From: Antedon mediterranea | Lineage: Eukaryota; Echinodermata; Crinoidea; Comatulida; Antedonidae | Direction: 5' to 3' | Assembly (NCBI RefSeq): GCF_964355755.1 | Contig: NC_092675.1 | Span: 27,072,412-27,136,411, forward strand | DNA length: 64,000 bases | In this document: positions 49,601-59,400 of the stretch, piece by piece | How positions within the stretch are numbered: the first letter of the stretch is position 1 | Layout of the letters: the number at the start of each line of letters is the position of its first letter | Notes under the pieces: model-generated | What the model was told of the DNA's origin: nothing | Seen by the model: only the letters and a program-made list of their open reading frames with translations | Database searches by the model: none | Program-made: the position numbers and the translations under genes

Positions 49601-51234
49601 ACCCCAGAAGCTTTTTCCGACTTTAATTCGTTTTCCTCTCTTAGTTTTTCTTTTCTAGCATGATCTCTAGTGGCAACAAAACTATGCCTATCATGATTCT
49701 TATCCCTCTTCCCTAATAAGTCTCCAAATTTAGGAAAGTCCCTACCAAGAATTACATCTCTTGGTAAATCGCTGCAAACGCCAACCAACAAATTATGGTC
49801 TTCGTTATTAATCTTAATATTGACGAATGCAGTAGGATAGGCTTGGACATGGTCATGGACGCACCTGCATGTAATTTTAGCTTGCTCCGCGCGATTAATT
49901 TTCTTAGCCGCTACTAAATCAGAATGAACAAGTGTCATATCACATCCAGAGTCTATCAAAATTTCACAATCACACCCTTCAACTAGGCCTCTACAAATGT
50001 AAGGTGTACATGGTTTTGAAACAGTATCTGTCTTTGTCGACAAAAAGCCATCCTTACTTCGACAAAATCGTTCTATGTGGCCTACTTTTTTGCACCGTCT
50101 ACAAACGAGAGGTTGTCTAGCGTCAGATTGTGATTTATGAAAGTTATCAGGGGGATTATTATTACCCTTACTGTCAACTTCAGGAGTGCCTTTCACTGTT
50201 TTCTCCTGGTTGTTTCTATTTTCGTGTTTTCTATTTTGAAACTTTTTCTCAAAATCGATACCTTTTCTAGCTTGAAAATAATTATCTGCTAATTCTGCAG
50301 CATTTAATCCAGAATCTGGTTTATGTTCTTTAACCCAAATTTGTACCCCTGTGGGCATAATATCTATTAATTGCTCTAAAATAACAATTTCAGCTAAATC
50401 ATCTTTGCTTTTATCAGCAGGTCTAGCCCACTTAGTAAATAAATCTTTTAACCTAACATACATTTCTCTATAACTTTCTTCACTTTTCTTTTTAATTGAC
50501 CTAAACCTTTGCCTATATGTCTCTTCAGTTATGTCATACCTTTGTAATATTGCTTTCTTCACTATGTCGTACTGGTTACTTTCTGTCACTGGTAGTGATG
50601 CATAGGCTGCTCTTGCTTTGCCTGTCAAATGAGGTATTAGTTTTACTACCCAGTGTTCTTTTCGCCACTCATAGGTGTTAGCAATTCGTTCAAACGTAGT
50701 GAGATAATTTTCAATATCATCACTATCAGAAAGTTTTGCAATCTGAACTTCCTTCAATCTCATCATGTCTTTTAATCGTTTCTCCTCACTGTCCTTTTGC
50801 TTATCCATTAACGCCATTACTAACGCTTGCTGTTTCTCCATATCTTCCCTACGTAAACGTTCTTGTCTTTCCATATCTTCTTTGCGTAAACGTTCTTGTG
50901 TTTCCATATCTTCTTTGCGTAAACGTTCTTGTTTTTCCATATCTTCTTTGCGTAAACGTTCTTGTTGTTCCATCATCTGCTGCATCATAAGATTCTGTTG
51001 TTGCATTTGCTGCTGCATTTGCTGCTGCATTTGCTGCTGCATTTGCTGCTGCATCAACAACAAAACATCTTTTGAAGATGAGTCAGCCCCTGTAGGGTTA
51101 TGTCCACTGGTTGGTCCAGACTCTTCTGCCTGTTGTTCAGGTTGTACTGATTGAACTGATTCTACATCCGAATCAGTTTCATCGCCACCGCTGTATTCTC
51201 TACCGGATCTTGTTGTTGATTGTTTATCAGCCAT
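46660..51234 (-). CDS. gag-pol: Gag-Pol polyprotein of Gmr1-like retrotransposon
   Basis: This is a single frame of 1524 residues. The N-terminus has a QQM repeat (about 61-82) and decapeptide repeats RLRKEDMExQ (about 92-133). Residues about 180-325 form a capsid domain resembling the SCAN domain (HLTGKARAAYASL, ILEQLIDIMP, WVKEHKPDSG). A CCHC knuckle lies at 378-391 and the protease active site ILIDSG at 425-430. Integrase follows: HHCC at 681-721, then D751, D810 and E846 with 35-residue D-E spacing, and a GPY/F-type module (KWQGPYKVL) near 983. Reverse transcriptase comes after integrase, with YMDD at 1255-1258, then RNase H with TDASD (1405-1409) and VTDHQPLKWL. The frame has no stops or shifts. 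It begins at the ATG at 51232-51234, about 330 bases after the 5' LTR. Confidence 0.95.
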   Translation of the reverse strand: MADKQSTTRSGREYSGGDETDSDVESVQSVQPEQQAEESGPTSGHNPTGADSSSKDVLLLMQQQMQQQMQQQMQQQMQQQNLMMQQMMEQQERLRKEDMEKQERLRKEDMETQERLRKEDMERQERLRREDMEKQQALVMALMDKQKDSEEKRLKDMMRLKEVQIAKLSDSDDIENYLTTFERIANTYEWRKEHWVVKLIPHLTGKARAAYASLPVTESNQYDIVKKAILQRYDITEETYRQRFRSIKKKSEESYREMYVRLKDLFTKWARPADKSKDDLAEIVILEQLIDIMPTGVQIWVKEHKPDSGLNAAELADNYFQARKGIDFEKKFQNRKHENRNNQEKTVKGTPEVDSKGNNNPPDNFHKSQSDARQPLVCRRCKKVGHIERFCRSKDGFLSTKTDTVSKPCTPYICRGLVEGCDCEILIDSGCDMTLVHSDLVAAKKINRAEQAKITCRCVHDHVQAYPTAFVNIKINNEDHNLLVGVCSDLPRDVILGRDFPKFGDLLGKRDKNHDRHSFVATRDHARKEKLREENELKSEKASGVISHQLDDVINFQEEFGHLDGQLLSNNPPKEKVHKTRSEKRKVRKEFAKTKEAQSSQDSELDILDIGRDKIKDYQVKDRTLISLREQMLVQKDDDTIKIVCKDGILFRQVFTKHQTEPIEQLVVPYPCRNSVLKVSHDIPLAGHLGRKKTLDRIKQRFFWPGIRKDVTEYCNTCENCQKTSKYKTKLKAPMIPMPIISEPFRRIAMDIVGPLARSKTGNKYVLVICDYATRYPEAIPLRSIEAPKIADELIKLFSRVGVPTEILTDQGSNFTSKLLSQIYKLLSIKGLTTSPYHPQTDGLVERFNGTLKAMIRKFVQDDPREWDKLLPYLLFAYREVPQESTGFSPFELLYGWKVRGPLDIMKEMWTGTVTGPQSVVSHVVKMRDRLTSMKDLVQENIELSQTRQKQKYDQKSVCREFSPGDEVLLLLPSSNDALEAKWQGPYKVLRKLGPVNYEVETNDKRKKSKVYHINLLKQFHRRTIEVMLAINDVTGQDEGQDKDISWSNISSSNLTLDSGEGLDESQLSDLAEVFSEFDSVLQDKPGKTTVIKHDIEMNLGVHPVRLRAYPIPQAKLGKVKEEIESMLELGVIEESHSPWSSPYIMVPKPDGTARFCVNYKKVNSLSKFDAYPMPRIDEIIGRVGPAKFITKLDLCKGYWQVPLTERSKPYTAFSTPMGLYQFKYLPFGLHGAPATFQRMMDQLLRKKESYAAAYMDDLVIFSPDWESHIHHLRDIFQTLKQANLTVKPAKCSFAHSKVHYLGYVVGEGMIRPQKTKVEAVVQWENPKTKKDVKSFLGLTGYYRKFIPNYADIAAPLTDLTGKKHPDKIKWTPECEDALVKLKQALCSDPVLRNPDFNAEFILQTDASDRGLGAVLSQLGPDGTDHPVLYLSRKMFPREQNYATIEKECLAIKWAVESLRYYLLGRKFKIVTDHQPLKWLVEMKETNKRLTRWSLDLQPYCFTVVHRRGISNGNADGLSRKPLT

Positions 51235-51551
51235 ATTTTAAATCTGGATGAGGGTCTTGTTACTAGTTAATCGTAGTTACCGAGACGTTCACAAGTCTAC
51301 TGTTCCAAATAAATAATGTACTGTTCTTAAAACAATGTTTGTGTACTTACGATTAAACAAAACGTAGCACTGCGGCTTCCGTAAAATATCACAGTATCGT
51401 AAGTACCGCTTTCACAAAATATCAATAAAGTACAGTTGATCCTAAACAGCCACCAATCTATGGCAAAATACAGTAGATCAAACTGCTACCACAAAATATC
51501 ACAACCGTAGATAAATACACAGTTAAGTCGAACAGTAGATCGAAATAACCG

Positions 51552-51563
51552 CTGCCACCAAAT
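51552..51563 (-). promoter_or_regulatory. Primer binding site of Gmr1-like element
   Basis: Two bases inside the 5' LTR edge the minus strand reads TTTGGTGGCAGC, starting with the TGG expected to pair with a tRNA 3' CCA end. The tRNA species was not identified. Confidence 0.6.
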
Positions 51564-51565
51564 TA

Positions 51566-52013
51566 TGTCACGAACTCCTCTTACGTATGTTTCCGAGCGG
51601 TTGAAAATACTTTAGGAACTCCCTTGTGACATAAAAGTATACACACAAAATCCACAAAGTTGTAAAATAACTCAAAAACAAAGCTTTAATTTCAATCAAC
51701 TTCAACTTTTAACAATCCAGTAAGCACTTTAAACAACAGCTTCACAATGACTTTACAATATAACATCCAACCTCTAATCCAACAACCTTACAATAGTTTA
51801 CATCCCTTTATATACAAGATGCTCCTATCCTTCTAGATCATTCTTTATACTTCTCATTATTACATGATTACAGTTTCTATTAATAGCACTTCTGGAATGT
51901 TCTTGATTGTTCTTATTAATTATACATGGTTTATTAAATCAAAACATCTTATTCTAGAATGTTCATGTAAATATTATGTTACTCTATATGTTAGGGAATG
52001 GTAATTTATTACA
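51566..52013 (-). repeat. 5' LTR of Gmr1-like element
   Basis: 448-bp copy at the transcriptional start side of the element. See the partner at 45985-46432; the two ends are TGT and ACA. Confidence 0.93.
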
Positions 52014-52721
52014 ACACATACATTTGAATAATTGTCATCTTAAAAGGTATAACTGATGCCTAAAAACAGAGTTTACGTTAATATACAGGATTTGTGTCCA
52101 TTATGATAAGGTAAGAAAATAAAAAGGAATCAATAAAATAATTAAATTATTACCATCAAGTCTTTTGATAGTTTTAATAGTTTATCTTTTAAATCATTCG
52201 TCCATTTCTTCTGAGCCTTATGTAAATTATGCATAAATTCGTTTGTTAATAAATGCTTTAATTCATAGCAAAATAGTCTCCAAATTATTTTTTATTCCTG
52301 ATTTTGTTTCTTTTCTTTTCTTATTACTAAACACGATTTATAAATGCAAAAAGTAAATATTGAAGTAAGTTCATTTACTGTTTTCGTTTCCGATCCTTTA
52401 ACAATATTACGCCATGTTATATCAAACTTTTTCTACAAAACAGTTCGAGATCAAAAACTTAAATACAATCCATATGGGTTTAATCTCATTACATGAAAAT
52501 AACAAATATTTTTCATTTTTAATTTCATTACATCTTTCACATATGTCATATATAGAAAGATTCCAAATTTGTAGCTTACTTTTACACGCAAGAATGTGCG
52601 ATGTAGTAGTTTGAAATTGAATTGCGCAACTTTTGTGATATGTTGCATAGAAAACACCTTGTTCAAAAAGTGTAATTTTGAAATTCTATCTCCCATTTTC
52701 TTTGTGCTATAGGAGTTGATA
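52014..52721. other. Region between the LTR element and gene A
   Basis: AT-rich, no gene seen. It has no match with the gene C locus, so it is probably part of the rearranged segment that replaced the TM/tail exons. Confidence 0.45.
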
Positions 52722-55545
52722 TTACATTTTCCACAAATAAATTATAAAGTAGTTTTGCATTAAGTAAAAGCAAAGCAAATTGTTTGGTGAATTCGTAAAT
52801 GAATTCGCGTTGCTAACAGTGGTACTAACATGTGTTGTTAGATCTAATCGTGCCGTTGTTAGATCCAATCGTGGCGTTGTTAGATCCAATCGTGACGTTG
52901 TTAGATCCAATCGTGACGTTGTCATTTCTGTCGTCAATTGGCATATTCCAGGAGTTAACTCTATAATAAAGTTTAGATATTTCAATAATGAGTGATAAGT
53001 CATTCACTTCTTGCTTGGTCGGACAAGTAAACATTTAATGTAAGGTAATAATCTGACAATAGTTGGAAATTGATAATAATCATATGCATTACTACCCAAA
53101 CAAGTTAAGATTTTATAAGCCAGAGTATGATATTCTCATTAAACGCCATCAATATGTTTTATTTTAATCAATCGTGGTATGTTCAGTTTTTTTTAATAGA
53201 CAGTAGGCCTACATATATTGTTTCCTTTTCTATATTATTTTCATGGACGTAATAATAGCAGCAACAATCCATATTAAGCCTACTCGTTCAATATAATAGA
53301 TGCATTAGCTATTTTCACTTGGTCAGAAAAAGTTAACGTTGTTAGTTGGGTATGCATGTAATAATATTGTAAACACGTTGTTAATACTCACCAGTAGATT
53401 CACAGATAATGGTGTTTATCTTATCAGTTGCTGAACAGTCCATGTTTTCACTATTTACGGTATTTGAAAATGTTCCATCATACACATTGATTATTGCGCA
53501 TCCCTTGTTGAGATTTTTCTGGGGTAGTTCTGATTCTACATGGACATTAATTATACTACGAGAATAGATATGAAGAACATCTAAAACGTTATCTATTAAT
53601 TGATCGTATTCATCAACACTATTTATAACAGTAATGTTCCCGCCAATCATTTCGCATTCCCGTTGAACATCAATACACGATCTTTGTTGATTGCTCACTC
53701 TTTTAAATGTATAGCAGTTAGGGTTGCTGTATACGGTTCTAACTGCAAACAAACACAACATTACACTGACAATTAGGCCTACCGAAACATCAAAATGCAA
53801 TAAGTATCGTTAATAATTAATTTAACCGCTATTTAAACTGTTGTCTTATATTCTCAGACTCATGCCCTTAACAATTTTGGCTATTTGACTCGTTTTAACG
53901 GATTTGACTCGTTTTAACTGATTTGACTCGTTTTAATTGATTTGACTCGTTTTAACTGATTTAACTCGTGTTAACTGATTTGACTCGTGTTAACTGATTT
54001 GACTCGTTTATTCTAATTGTATTATCATCACGTATTACATGTTTGTTTCTGTAACTTTCTCTTTTGTATTGTTTCCCTTTTATGTACTGTGTTTTTAGCA
54101 ATTAAAGTACATTAGTTAATCAATAAATAAAGCTTATCACTGTAGCACCTGTATCTTGCGTTCGTCCTTCTGGATCTTGGATTTTCCATCCTCCATTTTC
54201 AGGGTATATCAGGGAGCAATTATTCACATCTGAACAATCAAAACCACTGTAAAACACAAATAAATAAAATTAATGAATAAGAGATTTAATTTCGAACTTT
54301 GCGAATGGCCCGTTGTTTCGTTTATCTTTATAAATACAAATACATAGGTCTATATAAAATCATGTTGTATCTGTTTTAGAAGAAACTCGACCAATAGAAA
54401 CATTCATAAACTTAAAAAAACAGAATCATATATCATATCAATTAATATTAAGTGCTAACTTTCAGTATTTCGTGTTTAAGTTTCAACAATCCAAAGTTAG
54501 CTTGGTCAAGACAGTGGAAATCGGCAAAGGTTCAGGCCACACTTGCTCCATGGTTCTGGTAGTAGATCAAGATCTCGGATATGGTCCAGTGTACACAAAA
54601 TGCTCACGTGCACTTTAAAGTACCTATATCTTTCGAGACGAGTATAGACCCCCTTTTATGGTTCAAACAGCCATTACTTTAAAAGTAGGCCTTCTTGTAA
54701 TCCGTAATAATCAATTTCTTGATTGAACTTACGACGATGAAGATAAATAACTAATATTACGGAAGTTATTGCAGTAACTTAGTTTTAGCGTTTTTTCCAT
54801 TATTATTATGTTTTCTTTATCTTTAAGAATTACTATTACTGTTATTATGAAAAAATGTCAACGAAGAATTCAACCATTCATTTTATGTTTGAGAATATTA
54901 AATGTTAGTATGAAGACTTGTTGTCGTACAGAATGTAGATCTAGATTTACATACATAATACTGTCAATAATGTGCCCTGATGGAAAGCTCAATAAACACG
55001 GTGATGTTCCATCATGTTAACTAGTAGGTCTATACACACCTACAAACACAATTATATATATGTTTTTATTCGACGGTTATTCTAAACGAATATTATCGTT
55101 TGTAAAATCAACACTATTTCGATCCATCTAGGCCTGTTTGTGTGCGTAAAAGAATAGCCAATGGCCAATGGCCAATGTAAATAGGTTGGGTAATCATCAG
55201 GAATAGTCCTGAACAGGGAGATGAGCGCCCCTGCCCACCGATGAGTTTCGGGATCCCTTTGACCCGGAGGGAGGGTCCCTACCAAGGGTTACAGGTCCCA
55301 GGTTTTTAGTTGTTTTTAAAATTAATTAGTGTTCCATGACCTTCTCATCAAAATTAACGTCTCTCATTGTTGTGCTATGTCAACATAATGTCAATGACGG
55401 CGAAATGTCTCCAATAATGGGTATAGCATGCAAACAAGTAATAAGTAAGTAAGTTTGATAATACTTACGGAGGACATGTTGCACCACTCCATGTTATTAA
55501 CATGCATATTACCGAGACACATTTCAGCCATTGTGAGCTGTGCAT
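52722..55545 (-). CDS. Receptor gene A: CTLD gene truncated in the stalk exon
   Basis: Four exons: signal 55469-55545 (MHSSQWLKCVSVICML, ends ATCP), Cys exon 54149-54246 (GFDCSDVNNCSLIYPENGGW, donor GTGCTA as in gene C), CTLD 53392-53742 (NPNCYTFKRVSN, SCIDVQRECEM, IGGNITVINS, TIICEST) and stalk 52960 to a stop at 52722. Total 254 residues with all phases consistent. The stalk has four SRLDLTT-type heptad repeats. Similarity to gene C stops abruptly at about 52773, in the middle of that exon; beyond it the frame reads a hydrophobic CFYLMQNYFIIYLW and stops. TM and tail exons are missing, although the gene C 3' flank reappears at 45215-45445. It may be a pseudogene, or encode a secreted or lipid-anchored decoy. 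It is a segmental duplicate of gene C. Confidence 0.6.
52840..52925 (-). repeat. 21-bp coding repeat in gene A stalk
   Basis: Four tandem units of TTGGATCTAACAACGTCACG type, encoding RLDLTT(S/P/A). Gene C has a single copy at the homologous site, so the array expanded after the two genes separated. Confidence 0.85.
53870..54015. repeat. 19-bp minisatellite in gene A intron 2
   Basis: About seven units of GGATTTGACTCGTTTTAAC type. It is orthologous in position to the shorter array in gene C (36865-36950). Confidence 0.85.
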
Positions 55546-56455
55546 GTTGCTGCTTCCACAACTATCGTTTTTTATAGAATAACACGGAAATTACTACTGT
55601 ACCGTACTTATTATTATAGAGCAAGGACGTATGCGCAATCCAAGCAAGTTGATCAATGGCAACCGACAGTTTGAATACTCCATCGGTGGTGATTTGTCAA
55701 ATAATATACGTTGCGTTTACATCCTTGCGTTGCGCGTCCTGTGGGAACCACGTTTAAGGAAATAACAAAAAACGTCGTAAAGGAAAAAAATGTTATACTG
55801 CAATATACACTACCCTGGCAAATATAACCGAAGTATGCTTGTTTTACATACATGTTCACGGCTTGTTTTTATCTATTTCTTAATTCTCAGTCAATGTATT
55901 TTATTAACCAATAAGCTTTTATTCGATACATTTATGTTTTTTTTCCCATCGTACTAATTCATTGTCTTTTTAAAATCTTGGTTTGAGCTACAAACATGCT
56001 TATTAGTATAACTCTGTGTTCAATTAATAATATTATAATTCTATTATTACACATATCAATATAGCCTACATAATACATATTAACACAATTAAAATAATTT
56101 TTTTTAATAAAAAAAAAATGTATAAACTAATATTTTCCCATTCCCATTTTTGTTAGCCTTTCTCTCTGTCCTATATTACATATCACATTTTTTTCTTAAT
56201 AGAATGTCATGTTTGAAAAGTTTTTGTTAACTGGCAGTTATTTGTAAAACCTACAAATATCTATTTTTTGGTACAAAATAAAAGAAAATATCACAATATT
56301 ATGCTCTTCATCCTTTACTGTAACTCTATATATATATATTCTTTTTTGCAATAAATGTACGTGTTTTGTTGCAAAGAGTTTATTCTCTGTATACCTAGGC
56401 CTATGCATAAGGATATGGCATACAACGAGTAGACCATATTCATAAAAAGTACAGA
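55546..56455. other. Intergenic region between gene A and the cytokine receptor
   Basis: No gene seen. It holds a GC-rich MITE at 55619-55755 (GCAAGGACGTATGCGC through TGCGTTGCGCGTCC), then DNA related to 38880-39060 upstream of gene C, then AT-rich DNA. Confidence 0.5.
56379..56384 (-). promoter_or_regulatory. Possible poly(A) signal of cytokine receptor gene
   Basis: AATAAA on the minus strand, about 72 bases after the stop codon. It is plausible by position only. Confidence 0.4.
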
Positions 56456-59400
56456 TTACAGTTCTTTCACTATGGCGTATGTAGAAATCACATTGCTTTG
56501 TTTACAGTCGCTTTCTTCTCCTTGTTCCAGTAGTACATGTGATTCACTGTGCCCCGCCGGTTTCTTGACTTTTAACTCATCAAATATTTCTTTTTCGCAT
56601 AAAGGTTTAAATGTTGGCTGGTTATCAGGTATTTCCAACTTAAATGAAAAACATGTACACAAATTTAATAACATATTGTAGGACTACTTGCCGTGGAAAC
56701 AAGGCGTGTAGTTGCAAAAGACTGAGTGGCTTAAGGCCAGGTGGCACATTGACCGGGTGGCACAAGAACAAACATGGGTTCTTCGAGTCGCAGGTCACTC
56801 TCGTACATTAGGCCTACCATCGTAAGTGTAGGCCTTATAAATGAAAGTAAGTTTGTCAACTAATTACCTTAAAGAAATGTGGTTCTGGAAGTGGTTCCAT
56901 GTGACTTTTAAACTTTTTTATCTTCACCCAGCAAACACAGCTTAGTAAGAACACCACTGTGACACAGGCCAGTGTTATAGCATACACATACAACGATACT
57001 GAAAAAGTAAAAGCGTATTGAAATTTAAGGCACTTTCAAAACATCAATGCAAAGAAACAAGATTAGAATTATCGTTTTTAAAAAAGTTGTTATGATAACA
57101 TAACAAATATAGAAAAGAAAATAACTGAAAATATACAAGATTATAACTATCGTTAAAAAATAACCCATCGTTAGATTTGAATTTCACCGAAAAAAAAAAT
57201 TAAGGAACATTATTTGATTGTGATTGTACTATATACCATTGAAATTTAGTAGATTAAAAACACCTTCTTAAAATAATTTGCTTATAGTTGATAAGATAAA
57301 ATCCATTGTTTTTAGAGATGTTTTTCCTTTTATGATGCATTACGTTACTCCTCTTTTTACTAAGTTATCAATATTAACCAACAGGAATGTATTTATTTGG
57401 TTATATAATATTAATGACCGTATAATTGTTGCTAAATTATGGGTTTCAAATACAACGACACACGCTGTATATCATGTTCTCACCTGATTGTGCAATATCT
57501 TCTGATGTTGGAATGACAACAATTGAAGGTTCTGTACTACCAATAGCATTATAGGCTGATATATACGCTGTATAGTTAATGTTTCTTTTTAATCCTGTGT
57601 AAATTACATTTCAAATGATAAGTTTCTCTTAACTCTTTCTCTCTCTCTTTTATACACCATAATAGATATGCTAACATATATTAATAATCATGTGTGGCAA
57701 AGTTTTAGGAGTATTAAGTCGAAATGTATTCTAGATCCTTCTCTACATCATCATTAGCATCAACATTATCATAATAAGAGCTGCTGGGAGCAGGAAGGCT
57801 AGTATACCACCAAACTCACCGTTTTTATTTCACTATCATTCGGGAAATTACCCCATGACGTCCAGTAATTATGAAACTAAATTATACTATATATATATTT
57901 TTTTGTTAGCTCCTTGAATTTTAGAATTACATCTATAACTAACCAGGTATTAGTAATGACGTTTGATTGGCTGGAACCTGGAATTGCTGGGATGCTTCCA
58001 CCGACTCCAGTTGTATGTTATAACCAAGGAGAATTCCTCGACGATTATTCAATGGAAGTTCCTAAGTAAAAACAATCAAAATTATGTTTCATTGAATTGA
58101 TAATTTTTTTTGTTAGCACCCATGTCTCGGTACTGTATCTAGATATGTCCATAATCGGGAAAATTCCGTAATACAGTAGTCTTGTGTTTTCCAATGACAA
58201 TGGACAACGTATGTTGAGATACGGCAGTGGGATAGAAAATCCTGCATGTATATGCGAAACATTGTATTATAGCTGCATTGTTGAATACCTGATGCATCCC
58301 TGTGGATGACCTGCAGCAGTATTCACATACAGTAGTAGTACACATCTGTTATAATACATGTAGGAAACGTAATACATTACGGTAGAGAATATATAGAGAA
58401 TGAATAAGAAGAAAAAAAAAGAAGCTAACCATCCATGAAATAAGTACATCTCTCAATGTGTTTTTATTGTATTCAAGCTTCGGTAGCACTGGTACCAAAC
58501 CAGACGGGTCTACAAGAAAAGTACCAAGACACAAGCTATTAAGTGAGTGCATGCGAGTTGAGGCATATCCACCCAACAAAAGAATTGCAAAGGCAACAGT
58601 AACATGAAATGATAATTGCTGGTTTGTTTGCATAGCCTGCACATTATCACCCTCCATCCCCACCAATCCCCTTCCCCCATTTATTTTGTTTAAGTTTTAA
58701 AGAATACGTTATCATCTAACTGTGGTTTGTGGTCACGTATGAAATGGTGAGGAAATAGATAAGAGGAGGTTAGGCATAATATATAAAAGGGGAGTTACTC
58801 TAGGCCTATAGGCCTAATCAAACATAATAATACAGCAAATTCAGGTTTCGCCGCTGTGGGGTTTTAAATTTTCATCAACATTTCGAGGAAATATAGAAAC
58901 TATTATCTTTGTAATGCTTCTGATATTAAAAATATGCTTACTTCCTTCTTTGGTTTTCACAAGAACAGGGCTTGTCCAATTTCCGTAAACACCATCATTT
59001 GCATGATACCTAGCCCGTAATTGAACTTCATAAAGTGTGAACGGAATTAGGCCTTCTATCTCGTAATAATGCGTTTCTTCTTCTGGCGTCTGAAAAGGAC
59101 AAATGTAAACCAGATAAATAAAAAGCAAGTAATATATGTCTGTCAAGCATTTTGCCAAGTAACAACAGCCTCAAATAATACTATATTAAATGTGATAGCA
59201 TATACAATGATGCACTTGAAACTAGTTGTCCAATAGAACATACACACAGTCATTAAAGGTCAGGTGAAAAAAAAAAATAATATTGATCACATTCCAATAA
59301 TTATCAATCTATAGTTTTCCCTGCTTAATAACTTTTGGGATTTTATTTGTGTTACACAAGCTTGTTGAAAATAACAACTTTCTGATCAGTGGGGGATAGT

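Larger units (their letters stand above)
45985..52013 (-). mobile_element. Young Gmr1-like Ty3/gypsy LTR retrotransposon
   Basis: This is a complete 6.0-kb element on the minus strand. Two 448-bp LTRs (45985-46432 and 51566-52013) begin TGT and end ACA and differ at only two positions by eye. A 4-bp ACAC duplication flanks it (45981-45984 and 52014-52017). One uninterrupted gag-pol frame fills the interior. The pol order is protease, integrase, reverse transcriptase, RNase H. That is the copia-like order, but the RT/IN sequence types are gypsy-like, as described for Gmr1-like elements of deuterostomes. The intact frame, near-identical LTRs and clean duplication indicate a recent insertion. 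It lies within the receptor cluster between genes A and B. No env-like frame is present. Confidence 0.92.

Noticed and set aside
50736-51154. + strand Cys/Ser/Leu-rich repetitive ORFs
   Set aside because: They are antisense shadows of the QQM and RLRKEDME repeats in gag of the LTR element.
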